Shown: positions 1 to 9,198, counted from the first letter of the stretch. The stretch is DNA of 33,247 bases from Deltaproteobacteria bacterium (GCA_019312665.1 JAFDCZ010000017.1:1-33247), one strand, 5' to 3'. A program made the numbers and translations. Notes: generated by a model not told the origin, from the letters alone.

Positions 1-1707
1 TTCGACCGCCGCGAGCTGCGAGCGCAGTTCATCTTCGAGGGGGCCTTGGATTGCGAGGCCGCGTTCGAGCGCGCGCCGCGCTGCCGGGTTGTCGCCCCGC
101 ATGCGGTGAGCCACACCGAGCGAGAGGAGCTCGGGCTGGCTGGGCGATTCGACGCCGCCCCAGCGGTCGATCCAGCGCTCCGCCATGTCGGAGAGCACCG
201 CTCGGAAGCGGGGATCACCACGCAGCGGAAGCAACCTCGGGTCGGCCAGCAGCTGGTCGAAGCTGTCGTAGCCGCGGTCGAGGCAGGCTCGCAGCGCATC
301 TATGGCGCCCGCCGCATCCCCTACCTCAGCGGCCTGCTGGGCGCGTCTCATCTGCGCATGCACGCCCTGCGGATAGTTGCGCACGGACTCGGCCAGCAGG
401 AACGCCGGTGTCCCCCAGAGCCGTGCCCGCTGATAGCTGCCGAGTCCGAGTCCGACGAGCAGCAGGCATGCGGCCGCCATCAGCCAGGGGGTGGCGCGCT
501 TCAGGAGGGCGGGTCGCCGGCCCACCCATTCGTACCCCGCAAGCAACGTGGCGCCGAGTAGTCCCGGAAGGATCGCGTAGAGGTAGCGGTCAGCGATGGG
601 GAACGGAAACGGAAAGACCTGGGAGATCGGCAGGAACGAGATGGCAGCCCAGGCCCAGTAGACGGCCTCTTCCCGGCCTTGGACCAGCACGTAGAGAGTG
701 CGCGCCCCCAGCAACGACAGGCAGACGAGCCCTCCCAGCCAGGCTGGATCGAGCAGCTGGATGCTGGGGTCGGGTTCGTGAAAGGCGGAGAGCCCCAGAG
801 TGGTGGTGGCCATTACGAGATAGCGGAACACGTGTGCGATGGAGGTGCGAAGCTGCACGAGAAGATCCGGGTGCAACCTTTCGACATAGGAGACGGCGTG
901 CTGGAACGCGATCATCTCGATGATCGCGAAGACGATGAAGACGACGCCCCAGCCGCCTAGCCAGCGCCAACGCCGCGACGGGTCCGAAAGCGGTTCCTGC
1001 CCCCGTCGCGCCCTGCCGAATCCCTGCAAGATTGCAACGGGGAGGGCAACCGCGGCAATCGGCTTGGCGAGCAGCGCGGTTCCGAACGCGACGGTCGCCC
1101 AGCCGGGCCGCCGGTCGAGTGCCAGGAGCGCCAGCAGCGCGAGCAACATGGAAGTGGTCGTCTTGAGCTGCGTGACCCACGCCACGGCTTCCACATTGGC
1201 CGGGTGAAGGAGGAAGACGGCGCCCCCGAAGAGTGCGGCCGCTTCGGGCAGGCCGGAACGCCAGAGCATCAGGACGAACAGCAGCGAGACGGCCGCGTGT
1301 GCAAGCAGGTTCATCAGATGGTGGCCGGTCGGATCAGCGCCGAAGAGCGACCAGCCGAGCGCGTGCAGCAGCAGGTGGACCGGTGCGTAGTTCGCCACGA
1401 GCGGCACGAGCGCGCCGCGTGGATCGAGGATCTCGATCAGATGATCGGCCGAGAGGTCCTGGACGTAGGGGTTGTTGACGAGGTACTGCGAGTCATCCGA
1501 TACGAAAGGGCCAGAGACGGCAGGGCTGTAGACGACCAGACAGGCCAGCGCGAAGAGCAGCCCGACAGCGGCCAGCCGGTTCGGGTGGCCGAGTACGCTG
1601 ACTGTGGAACTCTCCTCGCCCGAAGTGTCGCCAGAGCTGCGAGGGCGTTTCGAGCCCGCTCGCTGGTCGCCGGGCCGCTTCTTGGATGTCTGCCCGCTTT
1701 CTGTCAC
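1..1707 (-). CDS. GT-C/TMTC-like polytopic membrane protein, C-terminus cut by window edge
   Basis: The ORF track misses this gene because it has no stop inside the window. Reading the minus strand from GTG at 1707 gives an open frame of 569 codons that runs off the left edge. After a basic, Ser-rich N-terminus there is a membrane segment, then an early loop with an acidic pair (SDDSQYLVNNPYVQDL) and LLLHALGWSLFGADPTGHHLMNLLAH. This is the layout of GT-C glycosyltransferase-fold and TMTC-type proteins. Many hydrophobic helices follow, and then a soluble, Ala/Arg-rich helical tail after about residue 440 that could hold TPRs. The start lies 6 nt after the stop of the upstream gene, so the two are probably co-transcribed. 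The exact glycosyl donor and acceptor cannot be inferred. Family assignment is moderate; the reading frame itself is certain. Confidence 0.75.
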   Translation of the reverse strand, partial: MTESGQTSKKRPGDQRAGSKRPRSSGDTSGEESSTVSVLGHPNRLAAVGLLFALACLVVYSPAVSGPFVSDDSQYLVNNPYVQDLSADHLIEILDPRGALVPLVANYAPVHLLLHALGWSLFGADPTGHHLMNLLAHAAVSLLFVLMLWRSGLPEAAALFGGAVFLLHPANVEAVAWVTQLKTTTSMLLALLALLALDRRPGWATVAFGTALLAKPIAAVALPVAILQGFGRARRGQEPLSDPSRRWRWLGGWGVVFIVFAIIEMIAFQHAVSYVERLHPDLLVQLRTSIAHVFRYLVMATTTLGLSAFHEPDPSIQLLDPAWLGGLVCLSLLGARTLYVLVQGREEAVYWAWAAISFLPISQVFPFPFPIADRYLYAILPGLLGATLLAGYEWVGRRPALLKRATPWLMAAACLLLVGLGLGSYQRARLWGTPAFLLAESVRNYPQGVHAQMRRAQQAAEVGDAAGAIDALRACLDRGYDSFDQLLADPRLLPLRGDPRFRAVLSDMAERWIDRWGGVESPSQPELLSLGVAHRMRGDNPAARRALERGLAIQGPLEDELRSQLAAVE

Positions 1708-1713
1708 CCGCTT

Positions 1714-4218
1714 CTATCTCCGGGCTCGCTGCACAGCTGCGCGCAGGTTTTCCCACTCGATGAGCTGCTCCAGCGCCAGCGGATTGCCGGGGTCCAGGCT
1801 CAGGGAACGGCGCAGTAGCTGACGCGAGCTCTTGAGATCCCGGTTCTTCAACGCCAGACGAGCCTGGAGCCAGAATTTGTGGGAGCGGAAGGCGTCGCGC
1901 ACGCCCTGGGTGGCTCCGGGCGGCGGGGACTTCTTCCAGGTCAGGAATCGGCGGAGGTTCGTCGACCAGGTGTCGGCGCGTTGGAGCTTGGGCGCGGCGA
2001 ATTCGAGGTAGGGATGGTCATCGGTGTTCTCGGGGACATCCATCGCGAGGGTATGCTCGGGCCCGATGACCGTCACGAAACTGCCCAGCAGGCGCTCGGC
2101 CGAGTGGAACCCGATGGAGATCAAGTCGTCTCGCACCGCGGGGATTTCCATTCTTTGTGCGATGCGCTCCACATCGAGGTTCAGGGGTTCCTCGGAGCCT
2201 ATCAAGATGCTGTCGCCGCCCGTCAAGAACAAGGTGACGTGTTCGAATACCGCATCGAATGCCTTGAGGATGGAAGTGAACTCCTGGGGTCCGAGTTCGT
2301 AGAGGGGAATCCATTGGCTCATCAAACCGCCCGGTGCCAGGCGCGACCGGGCAATCTCGAAGTGCTCGCGTGTGAAGAGGCTGGCCGCCGGGCCGACGAC
2401 CGGTTCCAGGGGATCGCTGGCCAGGACGTCGTAGGTGCGGCGGGTCATCAGGAGATGGTTGCGGCCGTCCTGGAACAGAATGCGCAGGCGCTCATGGTCG
2501 ACGATGCCGTGGTTCTCCTTCTCGAAGAATCGTGCCGCCTCCACCATATGCGGTTCGAGTTCTGCGACATCGATGACACGCGGTCCGTGCGTAGCGAGGG
2601 CACCCACGGTCAGGCCCGCGCCCAGGCCGAGATTGAAGACACTCTCGGGCGCGGGATGGAGCAGCATCGGCAGGTGAGCGAGGAGTTTGCCCAGCCGGAC
2701 ATCGACCTGTTTGGTCGTCATCTCGATCTTGCCGTCCACCCGCAGGATCTTGAGCGCGATATCCGGTGCCTCCATGACGGTGACCGTGGAGATCTTGCCC
2801 TCGGCGTGATACACGACCGACTTGATGCCCTCCGCCTCCAGGGAACGCCGTGACTGCAGCCCGCGCAACTGGAACATGGTTGCCACGTCCCAGGGCTGCA
2901 GCGCAGCAAGGAGAACGCCGGCAGCGATGGCAAGAGCGGCCGCTTGGCGGCGCAGGTCCGTTCGCCATGCGAGCACCAGGCCTACCAGGCCCAATGCCAC
3001 CGAGAGGGCTCGCAGGCTGTTCAAGGTCCCGAGCACGGGCACCAACAAGAAGCCCGCGGCCACGCTTCCAAGGATGGCTCCTGTGGTGTTGCAGGCGTAG
3101 ATGGTTCCGGTCCAGCGCGCGAGAGGCCCCGGTTCTGACGGGCCGACACGGATGACCAGCGGGAACATGGCACCCAGGAGCAATGACGTCGGCAGAAGGA
3201 CGATGGCCGAGACGAGCGCGCGACCGAGGATGTCGCCTCTCCAACTCAAGTTCAGCTGAATCAAAGTGCTTGCGAAGACGGATGGCAGCAGATCGACCAT
3301 GTGAGCGGCAACGCCCGCCGTGATTGCCAGAAGCAGGGGGATCAACGCGATCCAGGAGGCGGGTTGGTTCACGCGGGAGGCGAAGCGTCGAGTTGCTGCC
3401 GCGCCCAGCGCGATCCCGGCCAGAAAGGTCGCCAGCATCACCGAGAAGGCGTAGACGGTGCTGCCAAAAACCAACAAGAGAATGCGCGTCCAGATTACCT
3501 CCAACGCAAGGCCGAACATCCCGGTTGCGAAGATGGCGGCCTGGGCTGCCCTTCGGTCGGGCGTCAGCGTCACGGCGGCAGAAGCGACTGCGGGACCAGG
3601 CTCGCTCCGGCTCGCCATCGACCAGCCGGTGGCCGCCACGACCAGGTTGATGGCCACCGCGACCATGCTGGTGGAAGAGAGCCCCAGGCTGGGGATCAGC
3701 AAGAAGCCGGTCAGCACGACACCGAGCACGCCGCCGGCCGTGTTGGCGGCGTAGAGGGCACCGAGAGAGGCCGCCGCCTCGCCCTCTCGAGGCGCGATCG
3801 CACGCACCAGAATGGGAAGCGTGGCTCCCATCAGCGCAGCCGGCAGGACCAGGTAGGTACTGACCATGACGAAGCGCACCCCCGTGAGCGCCAGCGGGGA
3901 GGTGGCCAATTCGGGGTAGATCCATCGATAGACGGGGAGGAGGGCCTGGAGGTACAGCGGGAAGCCAAGAGCGAAGATCGCAATGCCTGCTTCGAGTGCG
4001 GCGTAGGCCTTCAGGGGCGGCGTTTTCAGGCTTGCCGCGATCCGCCCACCGGCAACGCCTCCCAGGGCCAGTCCGCCCATGAAGGCGGCAAGAACCGTCG
4101 TCGTGGCATCGACGGTGTTTCCGAACACGAGTACGAGTTGCCGTGCCCAGAGGACCTCGTAGACGAGGGCAGAGAAGCCGGAGGCGAGAAACAGCGCGGG
4201 AAGGGCAAATGCAGGCAT
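1714..4218 (-). CDS. Fused MFS-like membrane domain / spermidine-synthase-like methyltransferase-fold protein
   Basis: The 834-residue protein starts with a long hydrophobic half (about residues 1-430), including the family opening FLASGFSALVYEVLWARQL. That half is followed by a spermidine/spermine synthase-type Rossmann domain (about 440-740) with GLGAGLTVGAL and YDVLASDPLEPVVGPAASLF. Proteins of this fused architecture are widespread, but their substrates are mostly unknown. The usual GGGDG of true aminopropyltransferases reads GLGAG here, so polyamine synthesis should not be assumed. The C-terminus (LRRSLSLDPGNPLALEQLIEW) looks like a single TPR-type helix pair. The next gene begins 6 nt downstream, which indicates an operon with the GT-C-like protein. 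A role in cell-surface modification or transport is inference. Confidence 0.85.
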   Translation of the reverse strand: MPAFALPALFLASGFSALVYEVLWARQLVLVFGNTVDATTTVLAAFMGGLALGGVAGGRIAASLKTPPLKAYAALEAGIAIFALGFPLYLQALLPVYRWIYPELATSPLALTGVRFVMVSTYLVLPAALMGATLPILVRAIAPREGEAAASLGALYAANTAGGVLGVVLTGFLLIPSLGLSSTSMVAVAINLVVAATGWSMASRSEPGPAVASAAVTLTPDRRAAQAAIFATGMFGLALEVIWTRILLLVFGSTVYAFSVMLATFLAGIALGAAATRRFASRVNQPASWIALIPLLLAITAGVAAHMVDLLPSVFASTLIQLNLSWRGDILGRALVSAIVLLPTSLLLGAMFPLVIRVGPSEPGPLARWTGTIYACNTTGAILGSVAAGFLLVPVLGTLNSLRALSVALGLVGLVLAWRTDLRRQAAALAIAAGVLLAALQPWDVATMFQLRGLQSRRSLEAEGIKSVVYHAEGKISTVTVMEAPDIALKILRVDGKIEMTTKQVDVRLGKLLAHLPMLLHPAPESVFNLGLGAGLTVGALATHGPRVIDVAELEPHMVEAARFFEKENHGIVDHERLRILFQDGRNHLLMTRRTYDVLASDPLEPVVGPAASLFTREHFEIARSRLAPGGLMSQWIPLYELGPQEFTSILKAFDAVFEHVTLFLTGGDSILIGSEEPLNLDVERIAQRMEIPAVRDDLISIGFHSAERLLGSFVTVIGPEHTLAMDVPENTDDHPYLEFAAPKLQRADTWSTNLRRFLTWKKSPPPGATQGVRDAFRSHKFWLQARLALKNRDLKSSRQLLRRSLSLDPGNPLALEQLIEWENLRAAVQRARR

Positions 4219-4360
4219 GGGTCTCGTCTGGTGGATGGGATCAGTTTTCGAGGTTCAAGAGAGGATCCTCGAGTCCAGGCAGGTACCCAGGAATCTACTC
4301 CGGCCTGCAACGCTCGAGGGATCGAGTTCCACCCGTACGTTCGACCTGTTCCTGGCCATT

Positions 4361-6160
4361 CTACTGCACGTAGCCAATGGCCTTGAGCCTCTCCGTGAGA
4401 TCGTCCTGGTCGATCACGACGTCGGATTGGATCCCTGCCGAGAAGGACTCTGCCTCGGCCAGGTAGGCGTCGAAGAGTTCTTCCAGCGCGGCCTGCCGGG
4501 CCGGTTCCTCCACACGCCACTGGTCCTCGGGAACGGTCGCCGGGTAGGGGCCCGGCCGCAGGAGCGTGCGTGCGCCGTCGCGCCAGTTCACGAGGAGTTT
4601 GTCGGGGCCGACGCGGAGCGCGGAGAGATCGTCTCCCTTGAGCTGGAAGTCGGCAAAGATGGGCCGAGCCGCGGAACTCGCCGGTGCGCCAAGCAGGGAG
4701 CTTCCGTGCAGCATTCCCTCCTCGTCCTCGGCCCCCACGACGGCCAGGACGGTTGGAACCAGATCGACCAGAGCCGCTTCGCGGTCATCCGTGCCGGGTT
4801 CGACACCGAGGCTCTCCGGGTAGTGGACCACCAGGGGAACCCGAAGCAAGACATCGTCCATGCTGCCGCCGTGACGCTCACCCAGCCGGCCTGGTTCGGA
4901 GAGGTGCTCCCCGTGATCTGAGAAGAAGATGACGAGGCTGTCTTTCAGGCCGACCGTCCGGTCCCAGAGCTTCAGCAAGTGCGAAAGATGACGATCCGTC
5001 TCACGGACACGGAAGGCATATTGCTTGGCCCTCTCGTCGGGGTCCAGGTCGTGTATTGCGTTCCCTCCCGGTGCCCAGTTGAGGTACTCGTGAACGTCCA
5101 TGTAGTGCACGAGCAGGAAGAAGGGAACGTCCGGGTCGCGCCGCCGGAGCAGCCATCCGGCCAATTGGTTGATCACGCTACCCTCGACCGCCCGGCTGTC
5201 GATGGCGAGATCGAAGCCGTCCTTGAGCAGCCCGGAAGCGCTGTAGAAGGTATTGCTCACGACCGCCTCGGTCGCGTAGCCGCGGCGCTGAAGTCGCTCG
5301 CCGAGGGTTTCGAGGTCGTGCGCATAGGCGCTGAAGACGTAGTAGGTATCCCCCCATTGAATGCGGAACTGTCCGGGAGGGAGTTTGCGACGACTGTCCC
5401 AGTCTGTTCCCTCTTCTACGCGCACACCGGTGCGATGGAAGCGGGGGTGAATCCCGGTCAACGTGGATACGATGGATGGAAGCGTCCAGCTCGCGTTCGA
5501 GTAGGCGCGTGGGTACACGACCGACTGGGCAGCAAATTGTTGAAACTCCGGCATGTGTTCGCGGCCCTGTGCACCGAGGGCGTAATCGTAACGGTGCTGG
5601 TCGGAGCAGATCAGCAGAATCGGTGGAGCCACGCGTTCCGCGACCGGCACGATTCGAACCCGGGAAAGGCTGATCTGACGGCCCTTGCAGCCCTCGCTTG
5701 ACTTCCAGCTCAAGCGAAGAACCTCGCCCGCGAGGTCCGCCAGATCGATCCGCTGCGGCCGTGGAAAATCACCATGCAGGGCGAAACCGCTCGAGCGGAC
5801 GGACATCACGCCAGGCTCACCGTTCCAGAGAGTGCGGGTCCCGCCGTCGGACTCGGCCTCGAGAGTGACTGTGCAGCCAGGTCGGGGCGCGTTGTGCAGC
5901 AAGGGGATGAACTCGAGCACTTGCCGCTTCCCGATCAGCAGCGGAGAACGCGCTGTCAGGATGCCTTCGAGTGGATGGATATCGAGCCTTATCTCGCTCT
6001 GCGAGAGCTTGATACGCAGAGGACGCGACGGGCCAAGGAGGCTCGCGAGTTCTTCCGCCGGCAAGGGGAGTTCCTCACCCGGTCCGCAGGCCACGCCCAT
6101 CGTCGATGCCAGGATCGCGAGCAGGATCCGGCACAGGTGCATCGAGCACGGTGATCGCAT
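4361..6160 (-). CDS. Sulfatase-superfamily (alkaline phosphatase fold) exported hydrolase/transferase lacking the formylglycine motif
   Basis: The protein is 599 aa. The N-terminus (LCRILLAILASTMGVAC) is a signal peptide with a Cys that could be a weak lipobox. After an N-terminal beta-rich domain of about 190 residues comes the sulfatase-type fold. Visible family marks are ICSDQHRYD (first metal strand), FSDHGEHL (second metal site), VHYMDVHEY, LVDLVPTVL and the terminal LKAIGYV. Where classical sulfatases carry C/S-x-P-S-R (oxidised to formylglycine) this protein has ASWTLPSIVSTLTG, with Thr in the Cys position and no Arg. A Thr nucleophile is normal in phosphoethanolamine/phosphoglycerol transferases and phosphodiesterases of the superfamily, so sulfate ester hydrolysis is not supported. 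Neighbours are envelope-type membrane proteins. Confidence 0.85.
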   Translation of the reverse strand: MRSPCSMHLCRILLAILASTMGVACGPGEELPLPAEELASLLGPSRPLRIKLSQSEIRLDIHPLEGILTARSPLLIGKRQVLEFIPLLHNAPRPGCTVTLEAESDGGTRTLWNGEPGVMSVRSSGFALHGDFPRPQRIDLADLAGEVLRLSWKSSEGCKGRQISLSRVRIVPVAERVAPPILLICSDQHRYDYALGAQGREHMPEFQQFAAQSVVYPRAYSNASWTLPSIVSTLTGIHPRFHRTGVRVEEGTDWDSRRKLPPGQFRIQWGDTYYVFSAYAHDLETLGERLQRRGYATEAVVSNTFYSASGLLKDGFDLAIDSRAVEGSVINQLAGWLLRRRDPDVPFFLLVHYMDVHEYLNWAPGGNAIHDLDPDERAKQYAFRVRETDRHLSHLLKLWDRTVGLKDSLVIFFSDHGEHLSEPGRLGERHGGSMDDVLLRVPLVVHYPESLGVEPGTDDREAALVDLVPTVLAVVGAEDEEGMLHGSSLLGAPASSAARPIFADFQLKGDDLSALRVGPDKLLVNWRDGARTLLRPGPYPATVPEDQWRVEEPARQAALEELFDAYLAEAESFSAGIQSDVVIDQDDLTERLKAIGYVQ

Positions 6161-6208
6161 CGGGGGATCCTAGAAGCCTCGCCCACAAGGGGCCATTTAG
6201 ATGGGTGC

Positions 6209-8179
6209 TCATCGGCCAGGGACCCGCTTGGGGGCTTTCTCGTCCTCGCGGAGCAGCAGTGTGTATCCACCGCTTCGCCGCGCCACTTTCCAGTCACCGC
6301 CGTAGGATGCCAGTAGTTGCCTGATCGCCAGTTGAGATTTGGGCCCGCAGCCTCCGAGCACCACCGCATCCACGCCTCCATCGACCGAGCCCTTCAGGGC
6401 AGCCGCGGGCCCCGGCGCAGACCTGCAGCCGGTGACCACATACTGCGCAGCCATCCGGCGCAGCCCTTCCTCTTTCCGCCCGGCGATCTCGAAGGCGAAT
6501 TGCGTCTGGAACGCACGTGCGGTTTCGAGCTGGATGTTCGGGTTGAGCAAGGGAAGGACGTGAACGATCGACTCGGGCGCGAGCAGATGACGGCCGTCGA
6601 GCTGGTCTGCGACCGTGCGCGAGAACTCGAGTTCAGCCGGCGGAAACCGGTACTCCATCGGCTGCTTCAACCAGACGTGCGATCGGCCCGGCCCCGGAGC
6701 GATCGGCGAGTGATCGTAGGCGAGGGCGATCGAGGCGAATGCCAACAGGCCCACGACGAGTTCTGCTCCGCGTTCCCGGGGGCCCTGCCCGACGGCAAGA
6801 AAGCATCGGACCAGCAGTCCTGCGCAGAGAGGGACGGGGAAGAGGTAGGCCAGGCGCCAGTAGGCTCCCGATTGCAGCAGCTTCAAGAACACGGGGCCGG
6901 TCAGGGGGTTCGTGAAAAGCGCGGCCAGCACGAGGGTCAGAAGGATCACGAAACTTCGGAAGGGCCTGGGGAGCAGCACCGCCGGAACCGCAATCAACAG
7001 GATGATGTTCCTGGCCAGGGTCCAGGGGCTGTCGATGACGAGTTGGAGGTTCGCCATCCAGGTTGCCGGCCAGGTGATGTAGAGCTGCTCGAGGGGATAT
7101 GTCGGTAGCCAGCCGAGCATCATGGCCGCCAGGATGCAGCCACTATAGGTAGAGGCCAGGTTGACTCGAAAGGCGAGGCCGAGGTTTTCGCGGGTCGGTC
7201 CGCGGCTCAACACGAACGCCGCAGAGACCGCGAACGTCAAGGCGGGCACCATGAAGAGACCGGAAGAACTCAACCCCCCAGCGGCCACCGAGACCATGAG
7301 CACGGGCAGGAAGCGTCCGAGGCTCGGAAGCACCAGATAGCGATAGGACATCAACATGGCCAAGGGGACCATGAGCGACCACATGATGGCTTTGCCCTGC
7401 CAGATGCGCACGAGCGTGACGTTGCCGAGCGATCGGTGGACGTTGCCGTCGACTAGCATGAATGCGCATACGAGGGCGGTTGCGGCGATGGAAGTCATGC
7501 GCCCCAACCCGAGCTCCCCGAAGATCAGGACATACGCGAAGACGAAGAGCATGCTGGCCGCGATGGCGCCCAGGTTGTGGAAGGCCATGAGCGGATCGAT
7601 GCCGAGGAGATCCGCAGACATCGCCACGAAGAATTCGTAGGAGGTGACCGTCAGGACCGAGCTGAGCGGAAGCTCCGCGACGTCGTGGATCATCTCCGTG
7701 ACGATGAAGGGTTGGCCGAGACCACGGAGTTGCAGAAGAGCGCGATGGAAATACTGCACGTCGTCTGCGTCGGGGCGAGAGACGATCAGCACGAGAAGAC
7801 CCAGTACGCCTCCGAGCAGAAGCGCGGCGGAGAGAAGACGCAGATCCCCCGGGCCCGCCAGGAGGGCGCGCCGCCAATGCTTCAGCGAAGCCCAGCCGCT
7901 TGCGCTGAGGAGCAGCATGAAGGGGAGCCAGATCCAATGCGCCGCCAGCTGAAGAGAAGCAATCAGGTGGTAGGCCAGGGTCCAGCTGAACAGGACTGCG
8001 AGGGCCGCTTCGCAGAGCATCCGAATCGGCGCACCGGCTGAATCGCTCAGGGCCGCGCTGGCCGGATCGCCCAGAGGCGCACCCGGATTCCTGCTACGCG
8101 GGCTTAGGCTGGGGCTCACGAGTTCATCGTACCGGAGTAGCCTCGGCTGCCTATTCGGACTCGAGGGTTCCGAGGACAC
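6209..8179 (-). CDS. Polytopic membrane protein, GT-C/DUF6077-like
   Basis: The 656-aa protein has a hydrophilic N-terminus of about 50 residues, then roughly a dozen hydrophobic helices (for example LLSAALLLGGVLGLLVLIVS, MLFVFAYVLIFGELGLG), and a soluble C-terminal domain of about 150 residues. The first large loop after an early helix has SRPDADDVQYFHRALLQL; an acidic pair in that place is typical of GT-C-fold glycosyltransferases and the related DUF6077-type proteins. I do not recognise a specific family with confidence. It lies 48 nt upstream of the sulfatase-like gene on the same strand, so it probably heads a four-gene envelope operon (this gene, sulfatase-like, MFS/spermidine synthase-like, GT-C-like). 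The ATG at 8179 is the ORF-track choice; a later start before the first helix is possible. Confidence 0.75.
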   Translation of the reverse strand: MSSEPSSPNRQPRLLRYDELVSPSLSPRSRNPGAPLGDPASAALSDSAGAPIRMLCEAALAVLFSWTLAYHLIASLQLAAHWIWLPFMLLLSASGWASLKHWRRALLAGPGDLRLLSAALLLGGVLGLLVLIVSRPDADDVQYFHRALLQLRGLGQPFIVTEMIHDVAELPLSSVLTVTSYEFFVAMSADLLGIDPLMAFHNLGAIAASMLFVFAYVLIFGELGLGRMTSIAATALVCAFMLVDGNVHRSLGNVTLVRIWQGKAIMWSLMVPLAMLMSYRYLVLPSLGRFLPVLMVSVAAGGLSSSGLFMVPALTFAVSAAFVLSRGPTRENLGLAFRVNLASTYSGCILAAMMLGWLPTYPLEQLYITWPATWMANLQLVIDSPWTLARNIILLIAVPAVLLPRPFRSFVILLTLVLAALFTNPLTGPVFLKLLQSGAYWRLAYLFPVPLCAGLLVRCFLAVGQGPRERGAELVVGLLAFASIALAYDHSPIAPGPGRSHVWLKQPMEYRFPPAELEFSRTVADQLDGRHLLAPESIVHVLPLLNPNIQLETARAFQTQFAFEIAGRKEEGLRRMAAQYVVTGCRSAPGPAAALKGSVDGGVDAVVLGGCGPKSQLAIRQLLASYGGDWKVARRSGGYTLLLREDEKAPKRVPGR

Positions 8180-8233
8180 GAAGCGCCTCGCCTTCCCGCT
8201 CTGAGAGATCGCAAGGCTGGGAACTCGGAGGCC

Positions 8234-8245
8234 GTTGGCGCCAAC
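8234..8245. promoter_or_regulatory. 12-bp perfect palindrome in a divergent promoter region
   Basis: GTTGGCGCCAAC is a perfect palindrome in the 114-nt gap between the divergent membrane-protein gene (start 8179, minus) and the CBS gene (start 8294, plus). It could be an operator serving either gene. The overlapping TGGCGC-N5-TCGC also keeps the GG-N10-GC spacing of a -24/-12 promoter on the plus strand, but the -12 element is poor. Function is inference. Confidence 0.3.
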
Positions 8246-8293
8246 CTCGCGTCAAGCGCAGACCTGGGCATGCATCCTGCAGCTCCTGGAGCC

Positions 8294-8992
8294 ATGAGCG
8301 AACAGAACCTGATTCTCGACATCACGGAAACCGGTCGGGGTGCCTCTGAAGGCCAGATCGCCCGGATCGCAGTGGGCACCTCGGCTGGACTCACGCGAAG
8401 CGGCGATGCCACATTGACCAGCGACTGCAGGACGATCGGCGCTCTCGCCGCAGAAATCACCCGGTTGAAGGCGGAGCTCGATGACATCGCCAGTGAGCTG
8501 AGTGAGAGATGGGGAGCGGAGGAGACCGCGCCTGCGAAATCCGAGCCCGCGTCCATTGAATCGGACACCGAGCGCCCCTCGCTCCAAAGCGATCTCACGG
8601 TACGGGAGGTGATGACCCACGAGGTCAAGACCGTGAGCCGCAACGATCGACTCTCGGTGGCGGAGGATCTGATGAAGGTCGGCCGCTTCCGTCACGTCGT
8701 GGTGGTCGAAGAAGATGGGCAATTGGCAGGCGTCGTCAGCCAGCGCGATCTCTTCTACGGAGCGCTTGCATGGTCCCTCGGGCAGGGGTCGGAGGCGCAT
8801 CGGCGTACGCTGGAGGCCCTGCCCGTGAAGCAGGTGATGACGACCAACCTGGCCGTCGTCGAGCCCGACATGCTGCTCTCCCGGGCGGGCGCGCTGATGA
8901 TCGAGCATCGCGTCGGCTGTCTTCCGGTGGTCGAGCAAGAGCGGGTGATCGGCATCCTGACGGAAGGCGATTTCCTGGCGTTGCTGGCCTGA
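8294..8992 (+). CDS. CBS-domain pair protein
   Basis: I prefer ATG 8294 (MSEQNLILDI) over the ORF-track ATG at 8270, because a GGAG lies just upstream of it; this gives 232 aa. The N-terminal third contains a short amphipathic/coiled-coil stretch (ALAAEITRLKAELDDIASEL) and then a Pro/Ser/Glu-rich linker. Two CBS motifs follow: VREVMTHEVKTVSRNDRLSVAEDLM with VVSQRDLFYGAL, and VKQVMTTNLAVVEPDMLLSRAGALM with GILTEGDFLALL. CBS pairs bind adenosyl nucleotides and usually act as regulatory modules. With no catalytic domain attached, the target is unknown. It lies 206 nt upstream of nirE on the same strand; a functional link to denitrification is possible but not shown. Confidence 0.88.
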   Translation: MSEQNLILDITETGRGASEGQIARIAVGTSAGLTRSGDATLTSDCRTIGALAAEITRLKAELDDIASELSERWGAEETAPAKSEPASIESDTERPSLQSDLTVREVMTHEVKTVSRNDRLSVAEDLMKVGRFRHVVVVEEDGQLAGVVSQRDLFYGALAWSLGQGSEAHRRTLEALPVKQVMTTNLAVVEPDMLLSRAGALMIEHRVGCLPVVEQERVIGILTEGDFLALLA

Positions 8993-9058
8993 GGACGGAC
9001 CCCGGGTCGCATGGGCAATCCGTCGTCCGGTTCCAGGCAATGCAGCCGGGCTCCATCA

Positions 9059-9120
9059 TGCCCCGTTTTAGTGGGGCACTTCGGGACAGAAAACCGACCG
9101 GGTTTGCCTCGAACTGTCCC
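9059..9120 (+). other. Structured intergenic element upstream of nirE
   Basis: Three nested or adjacent perfect inverted repeats occur in 62 nt. TGCCCC (9059-9064) pairs with GGGGCA (9073-9078) over an 8-nt loop. GGGACAG (9083-9089) pairs with CTGTCCC (9114-9120). Inside the latter, AAACC (9091-9095) pairs with GGTTT (9101-9105). The element lies between the CBS gene and nirE (start 9199). No U-run follows, so a simple intrinsic terminator is not obvious; a leader-RNA structure, an attenuator or a small palindromic repeat unit are alternatives. I do not recognise a known riboswitch here. A further small palindrome, CACGATTCGTG at 9162-9172, lies 26 nt before nirE. Confidence 0.4.
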
Positions 9121-9198
9121 CAGACGGGTGAAAGCAGCTGTTTGGCGGCATTCCCGTTCGGCACGATTCGTGAAAACACTTCGAGGTGGTAGCCCACG

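Noticed and set aside
46-1818. Several plus-strand ORFs over the first 1.8 kb
   Set aside because: They oppose the partial minus-strand membrane-protein frame, which is continuous for 569 codons and gives realistic hydrophobic helices.
2492-3925. 477-aa minus-strand ORF within the MFS/spermidine-synthase-like gene
   Set aside because: Frame-shifted shadow of the 834-aa gene; Arg/Gly/Pro-rich translation.
8993-9198. Cobalamin riboswitch upstream of nirE
   Set aside because: The conserved B12 box (GCCACTG) was not found; the stems present do not follow that fold.
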